Of a stretch of DNA of 64,000 nucleotides, positions 51,944-62,419 are shown one piece after another; position 1 is the first letter of the stretch, and each line of letters starts with the position of its first letter. A program made the translations under genes and the position numbers. Origin of the DNA: Microbacterium sp. Nx66 (GTDB taxonomy: Bacteria > Actinomycetota > Actinomycetes > Actinomycetales > Microbacteriaceae); the NCBI RefSeq assembly GCF_904066215.1, contig NZ_LR880474.1, positions 1,116,001 to 1,180,000 of the forward strand, written 5' to 3'. The notes under the pieces were generated by a model, which saw only the letters and a list, made by a program, of their open reading frames with translations, was not told the origin of the DNA and did not search any database.

Positions 51944-51972
51944 TTGTTCCCCCGGAGCGGGTTTGTTAGGTT
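51944..51972 (+). promoter_or_regulatory. Promoter of the family-5 ABC importer operon
   Basis: TTGTTC (51944-51949) and TAGGTT (51967-51972) are 17 bp apart, the optimal spacing. Transcription would begin near 51979. Confidence 0.45.
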
Positions 51973-51989
51973 ACTGTCCTAACAAACCC
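51959..51989. promoter_or_regulatory. Inverted-repeat operator over the importer promoter
   Basis: A 12-bp perfect inverted repeat, GGGTTTGTTAGG and its complement, separated by seven bases, covers the -10 box and the probable start site. This is the position of a repressor site; the regulator is not adjacent. The repeat in RNA could also form a hairpin. Confidence 0.55.
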
Positions 51990-52099
51990 CTTCGAGGGCG
52001 GCCCGCAGGCCACCTCCCGGGGTTCCCGTGAACCCCGCCCGGGGTTCGGCTCCAACCGGAGAATCCCTCCTGCAGTGCAGCACCGAGAGGAAATGAAGA

Positions 52100-53800
52100 A
52101 TGATCCGTAACGGAAAGCGCAAGATCGCGCTCACGGCGGTCGCGGGGGCCTCGGTCCTCGCCCTGGGCCTGACGGCCTGTGGTGGCGGCGGCGGTGACGG
52201 CGACGAGGGCGGCAACGCGTCCAGCGACCGTGCCCTCCGCGTCTGGGCCGGCAGCACGACGCCGATCACGACGAACTACAACCCGTTCGCCCCGAACGTG
52301 CTCCACGGCGCACTCGGCCCGATCTACGAGCCGCTGTTCTTCTACAACAAGACCAAGGACGAGGAGCCCATCGGCCTCATCGGCGAGTCCTTCGAGTACA
52401 ACGAAGACGGCACGCAGATCACGGTGAAGATCAAGCCCGACCTGAAGTGGAGCGACGGCGAGCCGCTCACGGCCGCGGACGTGGCCTTCACCTTCCTGTA
52501 CGAGGCGAACAACCCCGAGGGCAACCAGCTGGTCTCCGCCGAGGCCACCGACGACACCACGGTCGTGCTCACCTACGGCATCGCGCAGTACACCACGGAG
52601 TTCCAGCGGATGGGGTCGAGCTACATCCTCCCCGAGCACATCTGGAAGGACGTCGACGACTTCGCGAACTTCACGAACGAGGAGCCGGTCGGGTCGGGCC
52701 CGTACGTCGTGGACAAGACCACGAGCGAGTCCTACACGCTGGTCGCCAACGAGAACTACCGCGGCGCCGACGAGCTGGCCATCAAGAAGGTCCAGTACAT
52801 CGCGGTCGACAACAACCAGACCGCGCAGGATCTCGTGACGGCGGGTGAGCTGGACTGGACCGGCATGTTCATCCCGAACCCGGACGACGCGACCGCCAAC
52901 GGCAAGATCGAGTGGATCAACACGCCGCAGGACCCGACCGTCCTCTACACCTGCTCGAACGCCGAGCTCGGCTGCACGGGCCCGCAGACGGACGTGGCGG
53001 TCCGGCAGGCGCTGAACGTCGCCGTCGACCGCGCCACCATCAAGGACAAGGCGTTCGTCGGTCTCACCGCCGACGTCTCGCCCGCCTACACGCTGCTCCC
53101 GCGCGATGAGAAGTGGCTCACCGACGACGCGTACGAGGTCAGCCCGCAGGAGGCCAACGTCGAGGAGGCCGCGTCCATCCTCGAGGCTGCCGGCTACACC
53201 AAGGGCTCCTCCGGGATCTACGAGAAGGACGGCGCGCCCGTCGAGCTCAGCCTGATCTCGGTCGACGGCTGGACGGACTACAACGACGCCGCGAAGCTCA
53301 TCGCCGAGCAGGCCGAGGCTGCGGGCATCAAGATCACCGCGTCGACCGTGCAGTGGCAGGAGTTCGTCGACGCCCGCCAGTCCGGCGAGTTCCAGCTGAT
53401 CGTCGGCGGCGTGGTCGGCACGACCATCGCCGACCCGTTCCAGATCTACCGCGACTGGTTCGGTGGCACCGAGGTGCAGTCCACCAGCCCCGTCGGCACC
53501 GAGATCCCCCCGGGGCGCTGGAACTTCAGCCGCTACAACAACCCGACCGTCGATGCGGCCATCCAGCAGGCCATCAGCACCGAGGACGAGGCGGAGCGCA
53601 AGGAGCTCTACGCCACGATCCAGGACGCGATCGTCACTGACGTGCCCTACATCCCGCTCGTGATCAACGCCACGCAGACCTTCTACAACACGAAGGACTA
53701 CACCGGTTGGCCGACCGAGGAGAACCTCTACGCGTTCCCGCCCTCCTGGGGTGCGATCGCGGCCGGGTACGTGCTGACGCAGATCAAGCCCGCCGGCTGA
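52100..53800 (+). CDS. Family-5 solute-binding lipoprotein of an ABC importer
   Basis: A 566-residue lipoprotein of the SBP_bac_5 family. The signal peptide ends in LTAC (Cys 27). Typical segments are PDLKWSDGEPLTAADVAFTF, PVGSGPYVVDK and VRQALNVAVDRATIKDKAF. Ligands of the family include di- and oligopeptides, nickel and several oligosaccharides; the transport partners here are the DppBCDF-type genes next door. An alternative ATG at 52093 encodes only five codons. Ribosome binding site GAGAGGA is eight bases upstream. The leader (51979-52099) has GC hairpins such as CGGGGTTC/GAACCCCG. Confidence 0.9.
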   Translation: MIRNGKRKIALTAVAGASVLALGLTACGGGGGDGDEGGNASSDRALRVWAGSTTPITTNYNPFAPNVLHGALGPIYEPLFFYNKTKDEEPIGLIGESFEYNEDGTQITVKIKPDLKWSDGEPLTAADVAFTFLYEANNPEGNQLVSAEATDDTTVVLTYGIAQYTTEFQRMGSSYILPEHIWKDVDDFANFTNEEPVGSGPYVVDKTTSESYTLVANENYRGADELAIKKVQYIAVDNNQTAQDLVTAGELDWTGMFIPNPDDATANGKIEWINTPQDPTVLYTCSNAELGCTGPQTDVAVRQALNVAVDRATIKDKAFVGLTADVSPAYTLLPRDEKWLTDDAYEVSPQEANVEEAASILEAAGYTKGSSGIYEKDGAPVELSLISVDGWTDYNDAAKLIAEQAEAAGIKITASTVQWQEFVDARQSGEFQLIVGGVVGTTIADPFQIYRDWFGGTEVQSTSPVGTEIPPGRWNFSRYNNPTVDAAIQQAISTEDEAERKELYATIQDAIVTDVPYIPLVINATQTFYNTKDYTGWPTEENLYAFPPSWGAIAAGYVLTQIKPAG

Positions 53801-53843
53801 GTCTCGAGAGGAGCAGGGGAAGCAGGAAGTCAGGACAGGTGAC

Positions 53844-54839
53844 ATGAAGTTCTATGCACGAAGGATCGGGTTCTACGCATTCACGCTGTGGGCCGCGATC
53901 TCCATCAACTTCCTGCTTCCCCGGCTCATGCCGGGGGATCCCGCCGACATCATGATCGCGAAGATGCAGCGGGCCGGCGGAGAGGTCTCCGAGACCACCA
54001 TCCGCAACATCAAGCTCCTGCTCGGCGGTGATGATGCGTCCCTCTGGGAGCAGTACCTCGCGTACTGGGGACGCATGCTCCGCGGCGATCTCGGGGTGTC
54101 GGTGACCAAGTTCCCCACCCCGGTGTCGGAGCTGATCGCCGGCGCCCTGCCGTGGACGCTGGTGCTCGTCGGCACCGCCACGGTCATCTCCTTCCTGCTC
54201 GGCGTCGTTCTCGGCGCGTGGGCCGGGTGGAAGCGCGGCACCTGGGTCGACCACCTCATCCCGGCGACCACCGTCCTGCAGTCCATCCCGTACTTCTGGC
54301 TCGCGCTCGTCCTCATCGCCGTCTTCGCCGTCGGTCTGGGATGGTTCCCGATGTTCGGCGGGTATGACGTCTTCGACTTCCCGGACGGCCCGGAGCCGAC
54401 CTGGGCGTTCTTCACCGACGCCGTCACCCACTCGCTCCTTCCCGCGATCACGATCGTGATCAGCTCGGTGGGCGGCTGGATGTTCGGCATGCGCAACATG
54501 ATGGTCTCCACGCTCGCCGAGGACTACGTCCTCACCGCTGAGGCGAAGGGACTGCGGCCGCGGCGCATCATGACGACGTACGCCGCGCGGAACGCCGCCA
54601 TCCCGTCGATCGCAGGCTTCTCGATCACCCTCGGCTTCGTCGTCGCCGGCTCCATCGTCATGGAGCAGGTGTTCACCTACCCGGGTGTCGGCAAGCTCAT
54701 GTTCCAGGCCGTCACCAACAACGACTACGCGCTGATGCAGGGGCTGTTCCTCGTGATCACCCTCACGGTGCTCGTCGCCAACTTCTTCATGGACCTCGTC
54801 TATGGCTTCATCGACCCGAGGGCTCGCCAGAATGTCTGA
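53844..54839 (+). CDS. ABC importer permease (DppB/OppB type)
   Basis: A 331-residue inner permease with six transmembrane helices. It begins FYARRIGFYAFTLWAAISINFLLPRLMPGDPAD, the DppB-type first helix with the N-terminal TPN extension. The EAA loop is in EDYVLTAEAKGLRPRRIMTTYAARNA, which contacts the ATPase. It follows the SBP gene by 43 bp and overlaps the next permease gene by eight bases. Confidence 0.92.
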   Translation: MKFYARRIGFYAFTLWAAISINFLLPRLMPGDPADIMIAKMQRAGGEVSETTIRNIKLLLGGDDASLWEQYLAYWGRMLRGDLGVSVTKFPTPVSELIAGALPWTLVLVGTATVISFLLGVVLGAWAGWKRGTWVDHLIPATTVLQSIPYFWLALVLIAVFAVGLGWFPMFGGYDVFDFPDGPEPTWAFFTDAVTHSLLPAITIVISSVGGWMFGMRNMMVSTLAEDYVLTAEAKGLRPRRIMTTYAARNAAIPSIAGFSITLGFVVAGSIVMEQVFTYPGVGKLMFQAVTNNDYALMQGLFLVITLTVLVANFFMDLVYGFIDPRARQNV

Positions 54840-55812
54840 CACGAAGAACCCGCTCCTCGTGGAGGAGTCGCCCACCGTCGCCCCCGAGGGCACCGTCGCT
54901 CTGGCCACCCAGCGTCAGGAACGCAGACGTCGCCGCATCCTGCCCAGCACCTCGCCGAAGTTCATCGTCGGTGCCGTGCTCGTGCTCACCATCGTGCTCT
55001 TCGCGATCATCGCGCCGTTCTTCACGCAGAACCCGCGCAGCACCGACAACCCCGCCCTCGCCGCGCCGTCGGCGGAGCACTGGCTGGGCACGACCAAGCT
55101 CGGCAACGACGTGCTCGCGCAGCTCGCGATCGGAGCGCAGGGGTCGCTGCTCATCGGCGTCACGGCCGGCGGCATCGCCATCGTGCTCTCGCTCCTCTTC
55201 GGTGTCCTGGCCGGGTACCTCGGCGGTTGGCGGGAGGACGTCCTCGCGCTGCTGACCAACGTCATGATCGTGATCCCCGGACTGCCGCTGGTCATGGTGA
55301 TCGCGTCGTTCGTGCCGCAGCGCAGCTGGCAGCTCGTCGCCTTCGTCCTCGGCATCACCTCCTGGGCCGGAGCGGCGTACGTGCTGCGGCTGCAGACCCG
55401 CTCGCTCCGCACCCGCGACTACGTGTACGCGTCGAAGGTGGCAGGCGAGAAGTCCCTCCGGGTGATCCTCGTCGAGATCATGCCGAACCTGCTCCCGCTG
55501 CTGACCGCGCAGTTCCTGTTCGCGATCATCTTCGCCATCCTCGGCGAGGCGGGGCTCTCCTACCTCGGCCTCGGCCCGAACTCCTCGATCACCTGGGGCT
55601 CGATCCTCAACGACGCCCAGTCTGGTCAGGCCCTCGGCCGCGGCGCCTGGTGGTGGTTCGTGCCGCCGGGCATCATGATCGCGATCCTCGGCGCGGGGCT
55701 CGCCCTGATCAACTTCGCCATCGACGAGGTCATCAACCCGAAGCTGCGCAACGCGCCCGATGCGGCCCGTCGTCTGCGCAAGGCCGCGAAGGAGAAGGGA
55801 GTCACCGCATGA
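54832..55812 (+). CDS. ABC importer permease (DppC/OppC type)
   Basis: A 326-residue permease with a cytoplasmic N-terminal arginine-rich stretch (QRQERRRRRI) and six transmembrane helices. The EAA loop is in TRDYVYASKVAGEKSLRVILVEIMPNLLPLL. GEAGLSYLGLGPNSSITWGSIL is typical of DppC. ATG 54832 overlaps dppB by eight bases; an ATG ten codons upstream is possible but less likely. It overlaps the ATPase gene by four bases (ATGA). Confidence 0.92.
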   Translation: MSDTKNPLLVEESPTVAPEGTVALATQRQERRRRRILPSTSPKFIVGAVLVLTIVLFAIIAPFFTQNPRSTDNPALAAPSAEHWLGTTKLGNDVLAQLAIGAQGSLLIGVTAGGIAIVLSLLFGVLAGYLGGWREDVLALLTNVMIVIPGLPLVMVIASFVPQRSWQLVAFVLGITSWAGAAYVLRLQTRSLRTRDYVYASKVAGEKSLRVILVEIMPNLLPLLTAQFLFAIIFAILGEAGLSYLGLGPNSSITWGSILNDAQSGQALGRGAWWWFVPPGIMIAILGAGLALINFAIDEVINPKLRNAPDAARRLRKAAKEKGVTA

Positions 55813-56663
55813 GCGACGCCGTGCTCACCGCCAGGAACGTCTCGATCGAGTACGAGGTCGACCCGCCGGTCAAAGCCGTCCGCGATGTCTCACTCACTCT
55901 CCACCGGGGCGAGATCCTCGGGCTCGCGGGGGAGTCGGGCTGCGGGAAGACCACCCTCGCGTACGGGATGAACCGGCTGCTCAAGGCGCCGGCCCTGATG
56001 ACCGACGGCGAGATCGTGTTCCACGACCGCGACGGCCATGACATCGACGTCGTCGGACTCGACGGCGACGGGCTGCGCGCATTCCGCTGGGACAAGATCT
56101 CGATGGTCTTCCAGGGGGCGATGAACTCCCTCAACCCCGTCATCTCGGTCCGCGCGCAGATCTTCGACATCTTCGACACCCACCGCCCCGGAATGTCGAA
56201 GAAGGCCAAGCACGAGCGCGCCGAGGAGCTGCTCACGCTCGTCGGCGTCGACCCCGGGCGGCTGACGAGCTTCCCGCACGAGCTCTCCGGCGGCATGCGC
56301 CAGCGCATGATGATCGCGATGGCGCTGGCACTCGACCCGCAGGTCATGATCATGGACGAGCCCACCACGGCGCTCGACGTGGTCGTGCAGCGCGGCATCA
56401 TCCGGGAGATCATGCGTCTGCGGGAGAAGCTCGGGTTCGCCGTGATCTTCATCACCCACGACCTGCCCATGCTCATCGAGATCAGCGACCGCATCGCCGT
56501 CATGCTGCAGGGACGGATCGTCGAGCAGGGCACGGCCGAGGAGATCTACCGCAACCCGCAGCACGAGTACACCCAGCGGCTGCTGTCGAGCTTCCCGTCC
56601 CTCACGGGCGAGCGGGGCGACTTCGTCCGCAGCGGCGGCGTGAACCAGGAGGTCATCCGATGA
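55809..56663 (+). CDS. ABC importer ATPase (DppD/OppD type)
   Basis: A 284-residue ATPase. Walker A is GESGCGKT, Q-loop VFQGAMNSLNPV, signature LSGGMRQR, Walker B VMIMDEPTTALD, and H-loop FITHDLPML. A short C-terminal tail follows, without the long oligopeptide/dipeptide HPY extension with the Fe-S cysteines. It pairs with the next ATPase as a heterodimer. Start overlaps the permease stop. Confidence 0.93.
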   Translation: MSDAVLTARNVSIEYEVDPPVKAVRDVSLTLHRGEILGLAGESGCGKTTLAYGMNRLLKAPALMTDGEIVFHDRDGHDIDVVGLDGDGLRAFRWDKISMVFQGAMNSLNPVISVRAQIFDIFDTHRPGMSKKAKHERAEELLTLVGVDPGRLTSFPHELSGGMRQRMMIAMALALDPQVMIMDEPTTALDVVVQRGIIREIMRLREKLGFAVIFITHDLPMLIEISDRIAVMLQGRIVEQGTAEEIYRNPQHEYTQRLLSSFPSLTGERGDFVRSGGVNQEVIR

Positions 56664-57517
56664 GCGTGGACGGGACGAGGCGTGCGGGCACCCTCGAGGC
56701 GAGGAACCTCGTCAAGGACTTCCACCTGCGGTCGGGGTTCCGCACGAGTGTGCTGCACGCGGTGAAGGACGTGTCGTTCACCCTGGAGGCGGGGCGGACC
56801 ACGGCCCTCGTCGGCGAGTCCGGATCGGGGAAATCCACCATCGCCCGGATGCTGATGAAGCTGGAGACGCCGACCTCGGGGAGCATCCTCCTGGACGGCG
56901 AGGAATCCGGCACGCGGGGCTCGGCCCTGGAGCGCTACCGGTCGGACGTGCAGATGGTCTTCCAGGACCCGTTCGCCTCGCTGAATCCCTTCCACACGAT
57001 CGTGCACCACCTGGAGCGTCCGATCCGGCTGCACCACCCGAAGCTCGACAGCCGCGAGGTGCGGGCGCGGGCGATCGAGCTGCTGGAGCGCGTGCGGCTC
57101 ACTCCGGGGGAGAGCTTCGCCGAACGGCGCCCGCACGAGCTCTCCGGTGGGCAGCGGCAACGCGTGGCGATCGCGCGGGCCCTCGCCCCCGGTGCCCGGT
57201 TCATCGTGGCGGACGAGCCGGTGTCGATGCTCGACGTGTCGATCCGGCTCGGCGTGCTCAACCTGCTCGCCGAGCTGCAGCGCGAGGAGAACCTCGGCGT
57301 CCTCTACATCACACACGATCTGGCGACCGCGCGGCACTTCTCCGACGACATCATGGTGCTCTTCCAGGGCGATGTCGTGGAGCGGGGAACAGCCGACGAG
57401 GTGATCCTGAACCCGCAGCACGAGTACACCAAGACGCTCCTGGCGGCGGCACCCGAACCGGAGAACCTCGGCAGGCTCCGTGACGAGGTCAGGGCGGAGC
57501 TCGCCCTGGGCTCCTGA
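56660..57517 (+). CDS. ABC importer ATPase (DppF/OppF type)
   Basis: A 285-residue ATPase, partner of the previous gene. Walker A is GESGSGKST, Q-loop VFQDPFASLNPF, signature LSGGQRQR, Walker B FIVADEPVSMLD, and H-loop YITHDLATA. The C-terminal NPQHEYTKTLLAAAPEP is typical of the DppF/OppF branch. ATG overlaps the preceding stop. It ends the importer operon; the glycine riboswitch begins within 60 bp. Confidence 0.93.
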   Translation: MSVDGTRRAGTLEARNLVKDFHLRSGFRTSVLHAVKDVSFTLEAGRTTALVGESGSGKSTIARMLMKLETPTSGSILLDGEESGTRGSALERYRSDVQMVFQDPFASLNPFHTIVHHLERPIRLHHPKLDSREVRARAIELLERVRLTPGESFAERRPHELSGGQRQRVAIARALAPGARFIVADEPVSMLDVSIRLGVLNLLAELQREENLGVLYITHDLATARHFSDDIMVLFQGDVVERGTADEVILNPQHEYTKTLLAAAPEPENLGRLRDEVRAELALGS

Positions 57518-57535
57518 GCGGGCGGGGGAGACCGC

Positions 57536-57541
57536 TAGACT
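57536..57541 (+). promoter_or_regulatory. Promoter -10 (TAGACT) of the glycine riboswitch operon
   Basis: TAGACT lies 18 bp after the ATPase stop and would start transcription about 57548, just ahead of the riboswitch. Confidence 0.45.
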
Positions 57542-57572
57542 GAACCCACAATCGAAGACAGGCCGAACGACC

Positions 57573-57763
57573 GACGCGGGAGAGCCCCGGCGCATGCAGC
57601 CGGGCACCGAAGGAGCAAGCCTCCCCGCCAATCTCTCAGGTACGCGTACCGCGGAGGTCCGGCCGCTCTGAAAAGCGATCCCGAGCACCGGGGGATCCGC
57701 CGACGGTGAAAGCCCTGTGCACGCGCGCGGGCGAAGCTCTCAGGCCCATGACAGAGGGGGAGT
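57573..57763 (+). promoter_or_regulatory. Tandem glycine riboswitch upstream of gcvT
   Basis: Two aptamers can be read. The first has GCGGGAGAG, CACCGAAGGAGCAA and TCTCTCAGG (57576-57640). The second has CTCTGAAAAGC, GACGGTGAAAGCC and GCTCTCAGGCCCATGACAGAGG (57664-57756). The pairing and conserved loops match the two-aptamer glycine riboswitch. With glycine bound it normally promotes expression of the glycine cleavage system. A gap of about 50 bp separates it from the gcvT ATG. Confidence 0.9.
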
Positions 57764-57812
57764 TCCCAGGGACGACGTCGTCGTCCCGCCCGACCCAGCC
57801 CGGGAGAACTCC

Positions 57813-58928
57813 ATGTCCGACCCCCGCTACACCCCGTTGCGCGAGCGCCATGAGGCGCTCGGCGCCTCCTTCACCGATTTCGGCGGCTGGCAGATGCCGG
57901 TGCGCTACACGTCCGACCTCGCCGAACACCACGCGGTGCGGCAGGCGGCGGGCGTCTTCGACATCTCGCACATGGCGGAGTTCACGGTCCGCGGCACCGG
58001 TGCCGCGGGGTTCCTCGACTACGCCCTCGCCGGACGGCTGTCCGCGCTCGCGGTCGGCAAGGCGAAGTACTCGCTGCTGCTGACGCCTCAGGGCGGCATC
58101 GTCGACGATGTGATCGTCTACCGCCTGGCGGACGACGACTTCCTCATCATCTCCAACGCGGGCAACCGCGAGGCCGTGCGTCAGGCACTCACCGAGCGGG
58201 TGGCGGACGCCGACGCGGGCCCCGTGGAGGTCGCGGACGTCTCGGACGACTACGCGCTGATCGCCGTGCAGGGCCCTCGGGCCGAGGAGATCCTCGCGGC
58301 GACGGAGGGCATCGCCGACGTCAGCGTCCCGTGGGCGGAGCAGAAGTACTACGCGTGGGCGACCGCGTCTTTCGCGGGGGAGCCGCTGCTCCTCGCCCGC
58401 ACCGGCTACACCGGAGAGGACGGCTTCGAACTCCTCGTCCCGGCCGCCCACGCGACCGCGCTGTGGGACGCGGTGCTCGACGCCGGTACTCCGCACGGTC
58501 TGGTCCCCGCCGGCCTCGCCGCCCGCGACACGCTCCGGCTGGAGGCCGGCATGCCGCTGTACGGCCATGAGCTCAGCCTCGCCACCGCACCCGCCCAGGC
58601 CGGCCTCGGCCGCGTCGTGGTCGCCGCGAAGGACAGTTTCGTCGGCAAGGACGCGCCGGCGCCCGCCGACGACGCCCGGATCCTCGTCGGCCTGACGGCG
58701 GAGGGGCGACGCGCCGGCCGTGCCGGCTACGCGGTCGTCGACGCCGACGGCACCTCGATCGGAGAGATCACCAGCGGCGCCCTGAGCCCGACGCTCGGCC
58801 ACCCCATCGCGATGGCCTTCGTCGACCCTTCTTCCGCAGAGGAGGGAACCGCAGTATTCCTTGATGTGCGGGGGACCCGCATCCCCGCGACCGTGACCGC
58901 CCTGCCTTTCTACCGGAGGACAAAATGA
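57813..58928 (+). CDS. gcvT: Glycine cleavage system aminomethyltransferase (T protein)
   Basis: A 371-residue tetrahydrofolate-dependent T protein. Motifs include [10 protein letters not shown] near the N-terminus, [10 protein letters not shown], the [13 protein letters not shown] folate-binding segment and [18 protein letters not shown]. The C-terminal OB-like domain ends with [13 protein letters not shown] 57813 has a CGGGAGAAC ribosome binding site. The stop overlaps gcvH by four bases. Confidence 0.95.
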   Translation: MSDPRYTPLRERHEALGASFTDFGGWQMPVRYTSDLAEHHAVRQAAGVFDISHMAEFTVRGTGAAGFLDYALAGRLSALAVGKAKYSLLLTPQGGIVDDVIVYRLADDDFLIISNAGNREAVRQALTERVADADAGPVEVADVSDDYALIAVQGPRAEEILAATEGIADVSVPWAEQKYYAWATASFAGEPLLLARTGYTGEDGFELLVPAAHATALWDAVLDAGTPHGLVPAGLAARDTLRLEAGMPLYGHELSLATAPAQAGLGRVVVAAKDSFVGKDAPAPADDARILVGLTAEGRRAGRAGYAVVDADGTSIGEITSGALSPTLGHPIAMAFVDPSSAEEGTAVFLDVRGTRIPATVTALPFYRRTK

Positions 58929-59302
58929 CCGACCTCAGCGCACTCCGCTACACCGACGAGCACGAGTGGATCGCCGGTGATGGCGACACCGTCACCATCG
59001 GCATCACCGACTACGCCGCCGAGAAGTTGGGGGACGTCGTCTTCGTCGAACTCCCCGCCGTCGGCACCGAGCTGACCGCCGGCTCCGTCGTCGGCGAGAT
59101 CGAGTCCACCAAGTCGGTCGGGGAGCTCTACGCCCCGGTCGCCGGCACGGTCGTCGAGATCAACGACGCCGTCGTCGACGACCCCTCGCTCGTTAACGCC
59201 GAGCCGTTCGAGGGCGGCTGGCTGCTCAAGGTGTCCGTCGCCGCCGGCGCGCTGGACGGACTGCTGGACCGCGACGCCTACGTCGCACTCACGGAGGGCT
59301 GA
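58925..59302 (+). CDS. gcvH: Glycine cleavage system H protein
   Basis: A 125-residue lipoyl carrier that shuttles the aminomethyl group between P, T and L proteins. The lipoylated lysine is K63 in [13 protein letters not shown]. The N-terminal [10 protein letters not shown] and the C-terminal [15 protein letters not shown] are diagnostic. ATG overlaps gcvT (ATGA). Lipoylation requires LipB/LipA or LplA, encoded elsewhere. Confidence 0.96.
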   Translation: MTDLSALRYTDEHEWIAGDGDTVTIGITDYAAEKLGDVVFVELPAVGTELTAGSVVGEIESTKSVGELYAPVAGTVVEINDAVVDDPSLVNAEPFEGGWLLKVSVAAGALDGLLDRDAYVALTEG

Positions 59303-59309
59303 TCCGGAA

Positions 59310-62204
<2,895 letters not shown>

Positions 62205-62219
62205 CACGGACCCGCACGA

Positions 62220-62262
62220 CGAACGGCGTCGCGCCCGCCTCCCGGCGGCGCGGCGCCGTTCG
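62220..62262 (+). terminator. Terminator of the gcv operon
   Basis: CGAACGGCG and its complement pair (62220-62228 with 62254-62262) around an inner GCGCC/GGCGC stem. It lies just after the gcvP stop. Confidence 0.65.
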
Positions 62263-62419
62263 CGTTACGCCATGTTTCCGTCATGTGACAGATGGTCACC
62301 ACTCAGTAACAGTTCGTTAGCCGAACGTCCTGGACGCGCGACCCCCGGGTTACGCTCAGGTATCCCTGCGCGCTCGATGATGAGCCGCGCAGAATTCCCA
62401 CGTCCACAGGAGGACAAAA

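Noticed and set aside
51971..53845. A 624-codon minus-strand open frame opposite the family-5 lipoprotein gene
   Set aside because: No domain or ribosome binding site; the opposite strand has a signal peptide, lipobox and family motifs.
62341..62380. Firm promoter for the second family-5 lipoprotein gene
   Set aside because: A TACGCT box is present but no -35 at a proper distance is visible, so only a mention is made in the gene entry.
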